DNA of 64,000 nt from Staphylococcus hyicus (GTDB lineage Bacteria > Bacillota > Bacilli > Staphylococcales > Staphylococcaceae), in the NCBI RefSeq assembly GCF_000816085.1, contig NZ_CP008747.1, forward strand, positions 1,240,001-1,304,000, in the 5' to 3' direction. The translations under genes and the position numbers were made by a program. The stretch's first letter is position 1, and every line of letters begins with the position of its first letter. Under the pieces are notes generated by a model. The model had not been told where the DNA came from, did not search any database, and was given only the letters and a program-made list of their open reading frames with translations. Shown one piece after another: positions 49,689 to 59,398 of this stretch.

Positions 49689-49828
49689 TAATACTCACTC
49701 CTTTCCTATAATATACTCATTTTAAATAAAAATTGCATCCGACTTGCGCTCGTGGTTAAATTAAGTCTAGAGAATGAGGATGAAAATTTGTAAATTCTAT
49801 ATAATGGATGAGAGAAGGAGGCATATCT

Positions 49829-50287
49829 ATGAAAGTGATTTTGAATTTAATCAAAATATTTACACTCTTCTTAATCGTAGGATTAATCATCTATATCTTA
49901 ATAAAAGATGTGCCTCATATGAATGATGCGAAATGGAATCCTATACACACATCTAATCAACAAAATGTTGATGAAGATGGCTATGTCATTCCAGCAGAAG
50001 GAAAAAAATATATTCTTGAAGAAAATCAAATTTTAAGAAATGTCCCCTCTAGCCAAGCACGTCACTTTTTTAATTGGATAGATAAATATGAATTTATGCA
50101 AGTTAATGCTTTTTCTAGAATGGGATATGATGATAAATATTTAATTGCCCAAAGAGACACGCAATACTTAATCTATCGCTTTGGGAGTGACCATGTACGT
50201 GTCTATACGACTGAACACGACTTATATTCTGATTTAAATCAACTTGGACATCAAATAGAAATGCATCCAATTGCAGCGTATCAATAA
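49829..50287 (+). CDS. Small membrane-anchored protein, possibly DUF4930 family
   Basis: The 152-residue protein has one N-terminal transmembrane helix (about 8-25, IFTLFLIVGLIIYILI) and an extracytoplasmic domain of about 125 residues with no catalytic motif I recognise. Notable segments are GYVIPAEGKKYILEENQI and RDTQYLIYRFGSDHVRVY. The position between radC and mreC, and the size, fit the staphylococcal DUF4930 family; that name is from memory and unverified. ATG 49829 follows AGAAGGAGG by about 9 nt; an in-frame ATG at 49808 precedes that SD. A role linked to the envelope is only suggested by topology. Confidence 0.75.
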   Translation: MKVILNLIKIFTLFLIVGLIIYILIKDVPHMNDAKWNPIHTSNQQNVDEDGYVIPAEGKKYILEENQILRNVPSSQARHFFNWIDKYEFMQVNAFSRMGYDDKYLIAQRDTQYLIYRFGSDHVRVYTTEHDLYSDLNQLGHQIEMHPIAAYQ

Positions 50288-50357
50288 CATGCATCGTTTG
50301 AAATTTTATTAGAGATACGTTAGGGTTGAATAGAAAATTGTAAAAAGGGTGAGTCAT

Positions 50358-50492
50358 ATGTCGATAGAAAATAATGCGCAACAAAGTAATGAACAGGTTA
50401 AGGCGCAAAAGTTATTTGCTCAATGGCGAAAAGACGAAACTTTATACAAAGAAGATGCGCCACAAACTGATAAATCGAATAAAAACAACTAA
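50358..50492 (+). CDS. Small hydrophilic protein (44 aa), function unknown
   Basis: A 44-codon frame starts at ATG 50358 with SD AGGGTGAG (50346-50353). The peptide is polar and charged, with one likely amphipathic helix (EQVKAQKLFAQWRKDETLY) and a disordered C-terminus ending DKSNKNN. No signal peptide, membrane helix or known domain. A strong terminator starts 22 nt after the stop, so this gene ends the transcript of the membrane-anchored gene upstream. Not recognised; homologues in other staphylococci are expected but not shown here. Confidence 0.6.
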   Translation: MSIENNAQQSNEQVKAQKLFAQWRKDETLYKEDAPQTDKSNKNN

Positions 50493-50513
50493 AAAATTAG
50501 TCTTTAATTGTTT

Positions 50514-50553
50514 AACCTTCATGATTCATTATGATGAATTTTGAAGGTTTTTT
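50514..50553 (+). terminator. Terminator upstream of mreC
   Basis: AACCTTCATGATTCAT / ATGAATTTTGAAGGTT forms a 16-bp stem with two imperfect positions and a 4-nt loop, then TTTTTT. Confidence 0.9.
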
Positions 50554-50682
50554 AGGCATTACAAAGAAATAATTTGTGTATTCACGTTATTTTAGAATAA
50601 ATATCTCTTGTGGCTTTATTTAAGTGCGTGAGTGATATAAAATAATGAGTGTTATTTACAATTACATATTGAGGTGTTGAGG

Positions 50683-51519
50683 TTGTCTCATTTTTTTAAA
50701 AATAATAAATTAATCGTGTTATTTTGTGCGCTCATTATTTTTATTGCTTTAATTGGCTTGTCACTTCGGTCTCATACACAATCTATCCCAGAGCAGTATG
50801 CAGGGGATTCAATATCTTTCGGACAACGAATTTTTACATATCCGATGCAAGTGCTCTCTGGCACGACTAGAGCAATCATGCATAATGATGCTAAGCCTTC
50901 TAAATCAGAGAATCAACTTCAAGCTGATAACCAACGACTTCAAGCTGAAAATCATCGGTTACGTGACGATCTTAAAATAAGTGATATTTCAAAGTATGAG
51001 CCTATGGCTGTGAATGTGATTGCACGCCATCCAGATCAATGGATGAATACATTAATCATTGACAAAGGGGGGAAAGCTGGTATTAAAGAAAATATGGCAG
51101 TTTTGACTCCTGATGGTCTTATCGGACGCGTGACGAAGGTCAATCAATTCTCTGCTCAAGTGAATTTAATTTCAACAAAGGGTCGTACAAATCGCCTTTC
51201 TGTGCATATTTTGAATAAAGATAATGAAGCTTTTGGTTTAATTGATCACTATGATGAAAAAAATGATCGGCTCATCATTTCGGATATAGATAACAGTCAT
51301 AAACTTTCAAAAGGGGACAAGGTGATTACGAGTGGCTTAGGTGATCAGTTGCCACGAGGAATTTATGTTGGCGAAGTTGAAAAAGTTCAAAATGATCAAT
51401 ACGGACTTTCAAAACAAGTTGTCGTGAAAACAGGTTCAAATATCAATCAAATAGGCACAGTGTATGTTGCTAAACGTGATCCTAAAACAATTGAGCAGTC
51501 AGAGGAGGATGCATCATGA
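50683..51519 (+). CDS. mreC: Rod shape-determining protein MreC
   Basis: MreC (278 aa) is a bitopic cell-wall organising protein. One N-terminal helix (about 9-27) is followed by a coiled coil (ENQLQADNQRLQAENHRLRD, about 75-95) and a beta-rich extracellular domain with GLIGRVTKV and TSGLGDQLPRGIYVGEV. The start TTG 50683 (giving MSHFFKNNKLIV) lies 6 nt after GAGGTG; an in-frame GTG at 50674 is part of that SD. In cocci it works without MreB, which is absent here. The stop overlaps mreD by 4 nt. Confidence 0.95.
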   Translation: MSHFFKNNKLIVLFCALIIFIALIGLSLRSHTQSIPEQYAGDSISFGQRIFTYPMQVLSGTTRAIMHNDAKPSKSENQLQADNQRLQAENHRLRDDLKISDISKYEPMAVNVIARHPDQWMNTLIIDKGGKAGIKENMAVLTPDGLIGRVTKVNQFSAQVNLISTKGRTNRLSVHILNKDNEAFGLIDHYDEKNDRLIISDIDNSHKLSKGDKVITSGLGDQLPRGIYVGEVEKVQNDQYGLSKQVVVKTGSNINQIGTVYVAKRDPKTIEQSEEDAS

Positions 51520-52040
51520 AGCGTGCATCTATTTATTTAATTTTAGCATTTGTAAGTTTTTACTTGGATACGATACTTACAATGTTGTCACCGATTAAAT
51601 TGTTTGGAATACAGTTTATTATGGTGCCGCGACTGACACTTATTTTCCTATTATTAATTACGTTTTACAGAAATGTTTACGTGGCTTTAATCTTAGGATT
51701 ATTTTTGGGATTAATGACTGACCTTTATTTCGGCGAAATTTATGGCGTATATCTTATATCATATTTAATTTGTATACTATTTGTTGAGAAATTTTTCTCA
51801 CTATTTTATCGAGATCATACGATTGTATTCATCGTAATTTTAGCAAGTGTGGTTGTGCTAGATATTTTTGTCGCACTCATTTACCACTTGGTTGGTTTGA
51901 TTGATTTTAATATCTTAAACTATAGTATATATAGAGCACCATTAACGTTACTCCTTAACGCGTTATTACTTATCTTTATTTATTCTGTTTTAGATTATCG
52001 TCAAAAAAGAAAAAGAAGTATTGACATCAAAATTAAGTGA
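51516..52040 (+). CDS. mreD: Rod shape-determining protein MreD
   Basis: MreD (174 aa) is a small polytopic membrane protein with about five hydrophobic helices that partners MreC. Typical features are MVPRLTLIFLLLITFYRN and the conserved GLMTDLYFGEIYG loop (about 70). It begins in an ATGA overlap with mreC, and SD GGAGG is 9-10 nt upstream. The rplU promoter is embedded in its last codons. Confidence 0.94.
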   Translation: MKRASIYLILAFVSFYLDTILTMLSPIKLFGIQFIMVPRLTLIFLLLITFYRNVYVALILGLFLGLMTDLYFGEIYGVYLISYLICILFVEKFFSLFYRDHTIVFIVILASVVVLDIFVALIYHLVGLIDFNILNYSIYRAPLTLLLNALLLIFIYSVLDYRQKRKRSIDIKIK

Positions 52041-52049
52041 TGGTATGAT
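52021..52049 (+). promoter_or_regulatory. rplU promoter
   Basis: Consensus TTGACA (52021-52026), exactly 17 nt, TATGAT (52044-52049). It lies across the end of mreD and is the best -35/-10 pair in the window, fitting a ribosomal protein operon. Confidence 0.85.
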
Positions 52050-52055
52050 GCAGTA

Positions 52056-52153
52056 GTTGAGTAGTTTTAGCTACATACAACCGCTCAAATATAGGTTTTA
52101 AGTACATGATGTCACCTATATATGGCGTGACTTAATTATAGGAGGTGCAAAGT
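52056..52153 (+). promoter_or_regulatory. rplU (L21) leader with two exclusive hairpins
   Basis: About 98 nt separate the predicted start from the rplU ATG. ATATAGGT (52089-52096) pairs perfectly with ACCTATAT (52114-52121). GTCAC (52111-52115) pairs with GTGAC (52127-52131). The two helices share 52114-52115, so they compete. The SD GGAGGTG is at 52141-52147. The arrangement resembles an autoregulatory ribosomal protein (L21-type) leader; the ligand is inferred. Confidence 0.6.
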
Positions 52154-52462
52154 ATGTTTGCTATTATTGAAACAGGTGGAAAACAAATCAAAGTAGAAGA
52201 AGGCCAAGAAATTTACGTTGAAAAATTAAACGGTAATGAAGGCGATACTTTTACTTTTGATAAAGTCTTATTCGTAGGTGGAGACAGCATCACTGTTGGC
52301 GCGCCAACAATCGAAGGTGCAACAGTATCTGCGAAAATTAACAAACACGGTCGTGGTAAAAAAATCACTGTATTTACTTACCGTCGTCGTAAAGACTCTA
52401 AACGTAAAAAAGGTCACCGTCAACCATATACTAAGTTAACAATCGACAAAATCAGCCTTTAA
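52154..52462 (+). CDS. rplU: 50S ribosomal protein L21
   Basis: L21 (102 aa) has the family start [18 protein letters not shown] and the basic C-terminal [18 protein letters not shown]. It binds 23S rRNA in the 50S subunit. The open frame reaches 52145, but GGAGGTG (52141-52147) sets ATG 52154. First gene of rplU-prp-rpmA. Confidence 0.98.
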   Translation: MFAIIETGGKQIKVEEGQEIYVEKLNGNEGDTFTFDKVLFVGGDSITVGAPTIEGATVSAKINKHGRGKKITVFTYRRRKDSKRKKGHRQPYTKLTIDKISL

Positions 52463-52464
52463 TT

Positions 52465-52785
52465 ATGATACGTGTTGATATTAAGTTAAATGATGACGGA
52501 CAGGTTACAGACGTTATTATGGAAGGACATGCAGATTTTGCAGAACACGGACAAGACATTGTTTGTGCAGGTGCATCGGCTGTACTTTTTGGTAGTGTCA
52601 ATGCTATCATAGGTTTAACTTCTGAAAGACCTGATATAGATTATAGTGATGACGGAGGCTATTTTCATTTCCGTAGCGTAGATACATCTAATGAAAAAGC
52701 ACAGTTAATCTTACAATCTATGTTAATATCTTTACAAACTATCGAAGAAGAATATAAAGACTACATTAAATTAAATTATAAGTGA
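52465..52785 (+). CDS. prp: Ribosomal-processing cysteine protease Prp
   Basis: Prp (106 aa, formerly YsxB) removes the N-terminal extension of ribosomal protein L27, which is essential in Staphylococcus. The catalytic pair is H22 in MEGHADFA and C34 in DIVCAGASAV, both intact. It lies between rplU and rpmA, whose product (L27) carries the matching extension. There are only 2 nt between the rplU stop and this ATG, with no strong SD of its own, so it is probably translated by coupling to rplU and kept at a low level. Confidence 0.95.
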   Translation: MIRVDIKLNDDGQVTDVIMEGHADFAEHGQDIVCAGASAVLFGSVNAIIGLTSERPDIDYSDDGGYFHFRSVDTSNEKAQLILQSMLISLQTIEEEYKDYIKLNYK

Positions 52786-52795
52786 GGTGTAACTC

Positions 52796-53080
52796 ATGCT
52801 TAAATTAAACTTACAATTTTTCGCATCTAAAAAAGGGGTAAGTTCTACAAAAAACGGACGTGACTCAGAATCAAAACGTTTAGGTGCTAAACGTGCAGAT
52901 GGTCAATTTGTTACTGGTGGATCAATTTTATTCCGTCAACGTGGAACAAAAATTTACCCAGGTGAAAACGTAGGTCGTGGCGGCGATGACACATTATTCG
53001 CTAAAATCGACGGCGTTGTAAAATTCGAACGTAAAGGTCGCGACAAAAAACAAGTATCTGTATACGCAGTTGCTGAATAA
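52796..53080 (+). CDS. rpmA: 50S ribosomal protein L27, with Prp-cleaved N-terminal extension
   Basis: L27 (94 aa) lies near the peptidyl transferase centre. The first residues are [14 protein letters not shown]; the LNLQFF sequence is the Prp cleavage motif, and cutting after the second phenylalanine exposes the ASKKG terminus that reaches the tRNA ends. The rest ([37 protein letters not shown]) is canonical. SD GAGGTG is upstream. A terminator follows. Confidence 0.98.
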   Translation: MLKLNLQFFASKKGVSSTKNGRDSESKRLGAKRADGQFVTGGSILFRQRGTKIYPGENVGRGGDDTLFAKIDGVVKFERKGRDKKQVSVYAVAE

Positions 53081-53095
53081 TTTGTCCACATATTC

Positions 53096-53130
53096 ACACC
53101 AGAAGGTTGCTTCTGGTGTTTCTTTTTTAT
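53096..53130 (+). terminator. Terminator after rpmA
   Basis: ACACCAGAAG / CTTCTGGTGT is a perfect 10-bp stem with a 4-nt loop, then TTCTTTTTT. Confidence 0.93.
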
Positions 53131-53245
53131 CTAAATCAATCGTTGTCGACGACTGACATAAAAGTAAAATGATTTCTAAATTATTAAAATAGTTTTGACT
53201 TCAAAAGCTTGATATTAACATATAAAATGAAAATGAGGTGAAATC

Positions 53246-54535
53246 ATGTTTGTCGATCAAGTGAAAATATTTTTGAAAGCTGGCGATGGAGGTAACGGAA
53301 TTACAGCATACCGTCGCGAAAAATACGTACCGTTCGGAGGTCCGGCCGGCGGCGATGGTGGAAGAGGTGCGTCTGTCATCTTTGAAGTGGATGAAGGCTT
53401 AAGAACCCTCATGGATTTTCGTTTCCAACGTCATTTTAAAGCAAAAAAAGGCGAGAATGGGCAAAGTAGTAATATGCACGGAAAAAATGCAGAAGACCTT
53501 GTATTAAAAGTGCCACCAGGTACTATTGTAAAAAATGTTGAAACAGAACAAACGTTAGCGGATCTCGTAGAGCATGGTCAACGTGCTACCATTGCAAAAG
53601 GTGGTCGAGGTGGTCGCGGAAATTCTCGTTTTGCGACACCTAAAAATCCAGCGCCTGATTTTAGTGAAAACGGGGAGCCTGGTGAGGAACTTGAAGTTAC
53701 ATTAGAACTTAAATTACTCGCTGATGTAGGTCTCGTTGGGTTTCCAAGTGTAGGTAAATCTACGCTACTCTCAATTGTATCTAAAGCCAAACCTAAAATT
53801 GGCGCTTATCATTTTACAACAATTCAACCTAACTTAGGTGTTGTTACTACACCCGATCAACGCAGCTTTGTTATGGCAGATTTACCTGGTTTGATTGAAG
53901 GAGCATCTGAAGGCGTTGGTCTTGGACACCAATTTTTACGTCATGTTGAACGTACAAAAGTTATCGTCCATGTCATTGATATGAGTGCTATGGAAGGACG
54001 CGACCCATATGAAGATTATTTAACTATCAATAAAGAAATGTGCGCGTATGAAGAAAAGTTGAAAAAACGTCCACAAATTATCGTAGCAAATAAAATGGAT
54101 ATGCCTGAATCACAAGACCAACTAGAATTGTTTAAAGAACAACTTGAAGAAGCGCATACGATTATTCCAATTTCAGCATATACGCGTGAAAATATTGATC
54201 AATTGTTATATACAATTGCGAATACGCTAGAATCCGTAAAAGATGTTGATTTTAATGTTGAAGAGGAAGCACCTGGGATTAACCGCGTGGTATATAAACA
54301 TACGCCTTCAGTGGATAAGTTTACAATTTCTCGTGATGATGATGGTGCTTATGTTGTGAGTGGTAATGCGATAGAACGACTTTTCAAAATGACTGACTTC
54401 AATAGCGAACCAGCTATTAGACGTTTCGCACGTCAAATGCGTTCCATGGGTATTGATGACGCATTGCGCGAACGCGGGGCAGAAAATGGTGACATTGTCC
54501 GAATTCTAGGTGGAGAATTTGAATTTGTTGAATAA
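53246..54535 (+). CDS. obg: GTPase Obg (ObgE/CgtA)
   Basis: Obg (429 aa) is an essential GTPase of 50S assembly and stress control. The glycine-rich Obg domain (1-158) has [18 protein letters not shown] and [13 protein letters not shown]. The G domain has G1 [11 protein letters not shown] (about 165), G3 [12 protein letters not shown] and G4 NKMDM; the C-terminal OCT domain begins about 350. SD AGGTG precedes ATG. A roughly 115-nt gap from the rpmA terminator holds its promoter, but I cannot fix the exact boxes. Confidence 0.97.
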   Translation: MFVDQVKIFLKAGDGGNGITAYRREKYVPFGGPAGGDGGRGASVIFEVDEGLRTLMDFRFQRHFKAKKGENGQSSNMHGKNAEDLVLKVPPGTIVKNVETEQTLADLVEHGQRATIAKGGRGGRGNSRFATPKNPAPDFSENGEPGEELEVTLELKLLADVGLVGFPSVGKSTLLSIVSKAKPKIGAYHFTTIQPNLGVVTTPDQRSFVMADLPGLIEGASEGVGLGHQFLRHVERTKVIVHVIDMSAMEGRDPYEDYLTINKEMCAYEEKLKKRPQIIVANKMDMPESQDQLELFKEQLEEAHTIIPISAYTRENIDQLLYTIANTLESVKDVDFNVEEEAPGINRVVYKHTPSVDKFTISRDDDGAYVVSGNAIERLFKMTDFNSEPAIRRFARQMRSMGIDDALRERGAENGDIVRILGGEFEFVE

Positions 54536-54550
54536 TAGGAGCGGGTTGAA

Positions 54551-54994
54551 ATGAAAGACCAGTATTTTCTAATACGGGAAGATGTGTTACCATATGTGGT
54601 TTCAAAAGTACTTCGCGTTAAAGAAAGTTTAAACGACAATCCATCTTTAACCGTGCAAGAAGCAGTAAAACTTCATGATTGCTCTAGAAGTGCCTTCTAT
54701 AAGTATAGAGATACGATTTTTCCTTTAGATGAGGTGAACAATGCTTCTAAAGAATTTACAATTATATTATTTGTAACAGATAAAGTAGGTACACTTGCAA
54801 CGATATTAGAAAAAATATCACAACTTAATTTATCAGTTTTAACGATTCATCAAAGTGTCCCTATTGATAACAAAGCGTCAATCACATTATCTTTAAATGC
54901 AAGTAAAACCGATTTAAATGTTTATGATATTATTAATACATTGCGTCAATTAGACAATGTACATAATGTAGATATTATCGGAATGAATATGTAA
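54551..54994 (+). CDS. pheB: ACT domain-containing protein PheB (UPF0735)
   Basis: This 147-residue protein has an N-terminal helix-turn-helix-like part (LTVQEAVKLHDCSRSAFYKYRD, about 32-53) and a C-terminal ACT domain (FTIILFVTDKVGTLATILEK, about 70-90), a fold that usually binds amino acids. Orthologues follow obg in Bacillus and Staphylococcus and are named pheB, historically as a chorismate mutase homologue, although the sequence is not one. Function is regulatory by inference only. SD AGGAGCGG precedes ATG. Confidence 0.9.
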   Translation: MKDQYFLIREDVLPYVVSKVLRVKESLNDNPSLTVQEAVKLHDCSRSAFYKYRDTIFPLDEVNNASKEFTIILFVTDKVGTLATILEKISQLNLSVLTIHQSVPIDNKASITLSLNASKTDLNVYDIINTLRQLDNVHNVDIIGMNM

Positions 54995-55006
54995 GGAGAT
55001 ACCGGT

Positions 55007-55609
55007 ATGTATGCATATATTAAAGGAACTTTGAAACATTTATATCCAACACATGTTGTGATAGAAACGCCATCAGGTGTTGCATATGAAATTCAAACAC
55101 CCAATTCATATCGATTTCAAAGTCAACTTAATCAAGAAAGTACTATTTATACTGCGTTAATCGTTCGTGAAGATGCACAATTACTATACGGATTTATCGA
55201 TAACGAAGAAAAAGATATGTTTTTAAGTTTGATAAAAGTGACTGGTATTGGTCCTAAATCGGCCTTGGCAATATTGGCAGCAAGTACGCCAAACCAGGTG
55301 AAATTAGCCATAGAAAATGAAAATGATGCATATCTAACACAATTTCCAGGTATTGGTAAAAAAACAGCACGTCAAATTGTTTTGGATTTAAAAGGCAAAG
55401 TGGTAGTGACTGACGAAGACGATCACACTTTAGCAATCCCAATTGTGTCCAACCCAAACGCACTTGTACAAGAAGAAGCGATACTGGCTTTAGAAGCTTT
55501 AGGATATTCTAAACGAGAACTTAATAAAATCGAAAAGAAAATGGCGAAAGAAACATTTGAATCTGTGGATGAAGCCGTTAAATTCGGCTTACAACAACTT
55601 ATTTCCTAA
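55007..55609 (+). CDS. ruvA: Holliday junction branch migration complex subunit RuvA
   Basis: RuvA (200 aa) binds Holliday junctions and recruits RuvB. Three parts: an N-terminal OB fold (MYAYIKGTL), tandem HhH motifs ([13 protein letters not shown] and [19 protein letters not shown]) and a C-terminal UBA-like domain ([14 protein letters not shown]). SD AAGGAGA is upstream. ruvB follows 15 nt later. Confidence 0.97.
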   Translation: MYAYIKGTLKHLYPTHVVIETPSGVAYEIQTPNSYRFQSQLNQESTIYTALIVREDAQLLYGFIDNEEKDMFLSLIKVTGIGPKSALAILAASTPNQVKLAIENENDAYLTQFPGIGKKTARQIVLDLKGKVVVTDEDDHTLAIPIVSNPNALVQEEAILALEALGYSKRELNKIEKKMAKETFESVDEAVKFGLQQLIS

Positions 55610-55624
55610 TTAAGGGGGAGTTCA

Positions 55625-56620
55625 ATGGAAAATAAACGTATGGTAGATGGACAAGAAATACTTGAAGATCGAGATTTTGAGTTATCATTGAGACCAGATC
55701 GTTTACGCCAATATATCGGTCAATCTTCAATCAAATCTAATTTGGAAGTTTTTATAAAAGCAGCTCAACTTAGACAAGAACCATTGGATCATGTTTTGTT
55801 ATTTGGACCTCCTGGCCTTGGTAAAACAACCTTATCTCACATCATTGCAAATGAAATGAATGTTAATCTTCGAACAGTTTCAGGACCATCGATAGAAAGA
55901 CCTGGTGATTTAGCAGCTATTTTAACCGGTTTACAACCTGGTGATGTTTTATTCATCGATGAAATTCATAGATTGAGTAGTGTTGTAGAGGAAGTTTTAT
56001 ATCCAGCGATGGAAGATTTTTTTCTAGATATTGTTGTAGGTAAAGGTGAAGAAGCAAGAAGCATTCGCATTGATTTACCACCTTTTACTTTAGTTGGTGC
56101 CACTACGAGAGCAGGGAGCTTAACAAGTCCGTTACGTGATAGGTTCGGCGTACATTTGAGATTAGAATATTACAAAACTCAAGAATTACAGCAAATCATC
56201 ACACGTACCGCTGACGTACTCGGTACGTCAATTGATATGGAGAGTGCGTTCGAAATCGCGAAACGCAGTAGAGGAACACCACGTATTGCTAACAGGTTAT
56301 TAAAACGAATTCGCGATTTTCAACAAGTCAATGAAGATGATCAAATTTATATTGAAACTACAAAATATGCCTTAGACTTACTACAAGTAGATGAAGAAGG
56401 CCTTGATTATATTGACCATAAAATGATGGCTTGTATTATCGAACAATATCGTGGCGGCCCAGTTGGACTAGACACAATTGCTGTGTCTATTGGAGAAGAG
56501 CGCATCACGATAGAAGATGTATACGAACCATATTTAATTCAACAAGGGTTTATTGAACGAACACCTAGAGGTCGAAAAGCGACACCGAAAGCATATGCAC
56601 ATTTTAATTATTCAGTTTAA
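55625..56620 (+). CDS. ruvB: Holliday junction branch migration helicase RuvB
   Basis: RuvB (331 aa) is the AAA+ motor of the RuvABC resolvasome. Walker A is [14 protein letters not shown] (about 60), Walker B FIDEIHRL (about 110), sensor 1 [11 protein letters not shown], arginine finger region [11 protein letters not shown], and the C-terminal winged helix [14 protein letters not shown]. The SD GGGGGAG is 4-5 nt before ATG. No ruvC is present; Bacillales use RecU. queA is 13 nt downstream. Confidence 0.98.
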   Translation: MENKRMVDGQEILEDRDFELSLRPDRLRQYIGQSSIKSNLEVFIKAAQLRQEPLDHVLLFGPPGLGKTTLSHIIANEMNVNLRTVSGPSIERPGDLAAILTGLQPGDVLFIDEIHRLSSVVEEVLYPAMEDFFLDIVVGKGEEARSIRIDLPPFTLVGATTRAGSLTSPLRDRFGVHLRLEYYKTQELQQIITRTADVLGTSIDMESAFEIAKRSRGTPRIANRLLKRIRDFQQVNEDDQIYIETTKYALDLLQVDEEGLDYIDHKMMACIIEQYRGGPVGLDTIAVSIGEERITIEDVYEPYLIQQGFIERTPRGRKATPKAYAHFNYSV

Positions 56621-56633
56621 ATGAGGGACGACT

Positions 56634-58812
<2,179 letters not shown>

Positions 58813-58827
58813 ATAGGAGTTTATTTT

Positions 58828-59091
58828 ATGTCTTCATTACTTAGTTTATTACCATTAATCCTACTTTTTGTAGTGATGTGGTTCTTTATGATTCGTCCGC
58901 AACAAAAGCGTGCGAAAGAACATCGTGAAATGGTTTCCCAATTACAATCTGGCCAACGCGTTACAACAATTGGCGGTATTAAAGGGACAGTGCGCGCTGT
59001 AGATGAGACAACAGCAGTTGTTGTTGTCAACGGAAAAGGCACTGAAATGACATTTGAAAAACAAGCAATTAAACAAGTAGACCCTTCATAA
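58828..59091 (+). CDS. yajC: Preprotein translocase accessory subunit YajC
   Basis: YajC (87 aa) is a small SecDF-associated membrane protein: one N-terminal helix (about 4-22, LLSLLPLILLFVVMWFFMI), then IRPQQKRAKEHREM and a cytoplasmic domain with VTTIGGIKGTV. SD AGGAG is 8 nt upstream. It sits just after tgt and 300 nt before secDF, the usual tgt-yajC-secDF order. Confidence 0.96.
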   Translation: MSSLLSLLPLILLFVVMWFFMIRPQQKRAKEHREMVSQLQSGQRVTTIGGIKGTVRAVDETTAVVVVNGKGTEMTFEKQAIKQVDPS

Positions 59092-59109
59092 TTATAAGAA
59101 GGTTTGAAT

Positions 59110-59158
59110 CGGGATAAGAAATCTATGACATTAAGTATGGTTTCAATCCCGTTTTTTT
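59110..59158 (+). terminator. Terminator after yajC
   Basis: CGGGAT (59110-59115) pairs with ATCCCG (59146-59151); inside, GAAATC pairs with GGTTTC including one wobble. Seven T follow. The remaining gap to secDF (59159-59398) shows no ORF; it has a 14-bp palindrome TTTAATATATTAAA at 59321-59334 and an AT-rich stretch where the secDF promoter should be, but I cannot fix the boxes. Confidence 0.8.
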
Positions 59159-59398
59159 ATGATTTTAAATGTGCGGATTGTAAATAACTTGAAAATTTGA
59201 TATGAAAAGCGTACAGTTATAAATTGGTTGAATCAATGAGCGTGAATGAATCGTGTGACACTTTACAAGAAAAGTTCAAATATTCATAAAAATATTTAAT
59301 AGAACCAAGTTTAAGAAAACTTTAATATATTAAAATGACTTGCATGCTAAACTATAACTAAAGTATGCTAGTTTCATAAGTTAAAAAGAGGTGTTTAT

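Noticed and set aside
49501..49828. Long stretch between radC and the membrane-anchored gene as empty DNA
   Set aside because: The minus strand holds the 53-codon gene with its own SD, which accounts for most of it.
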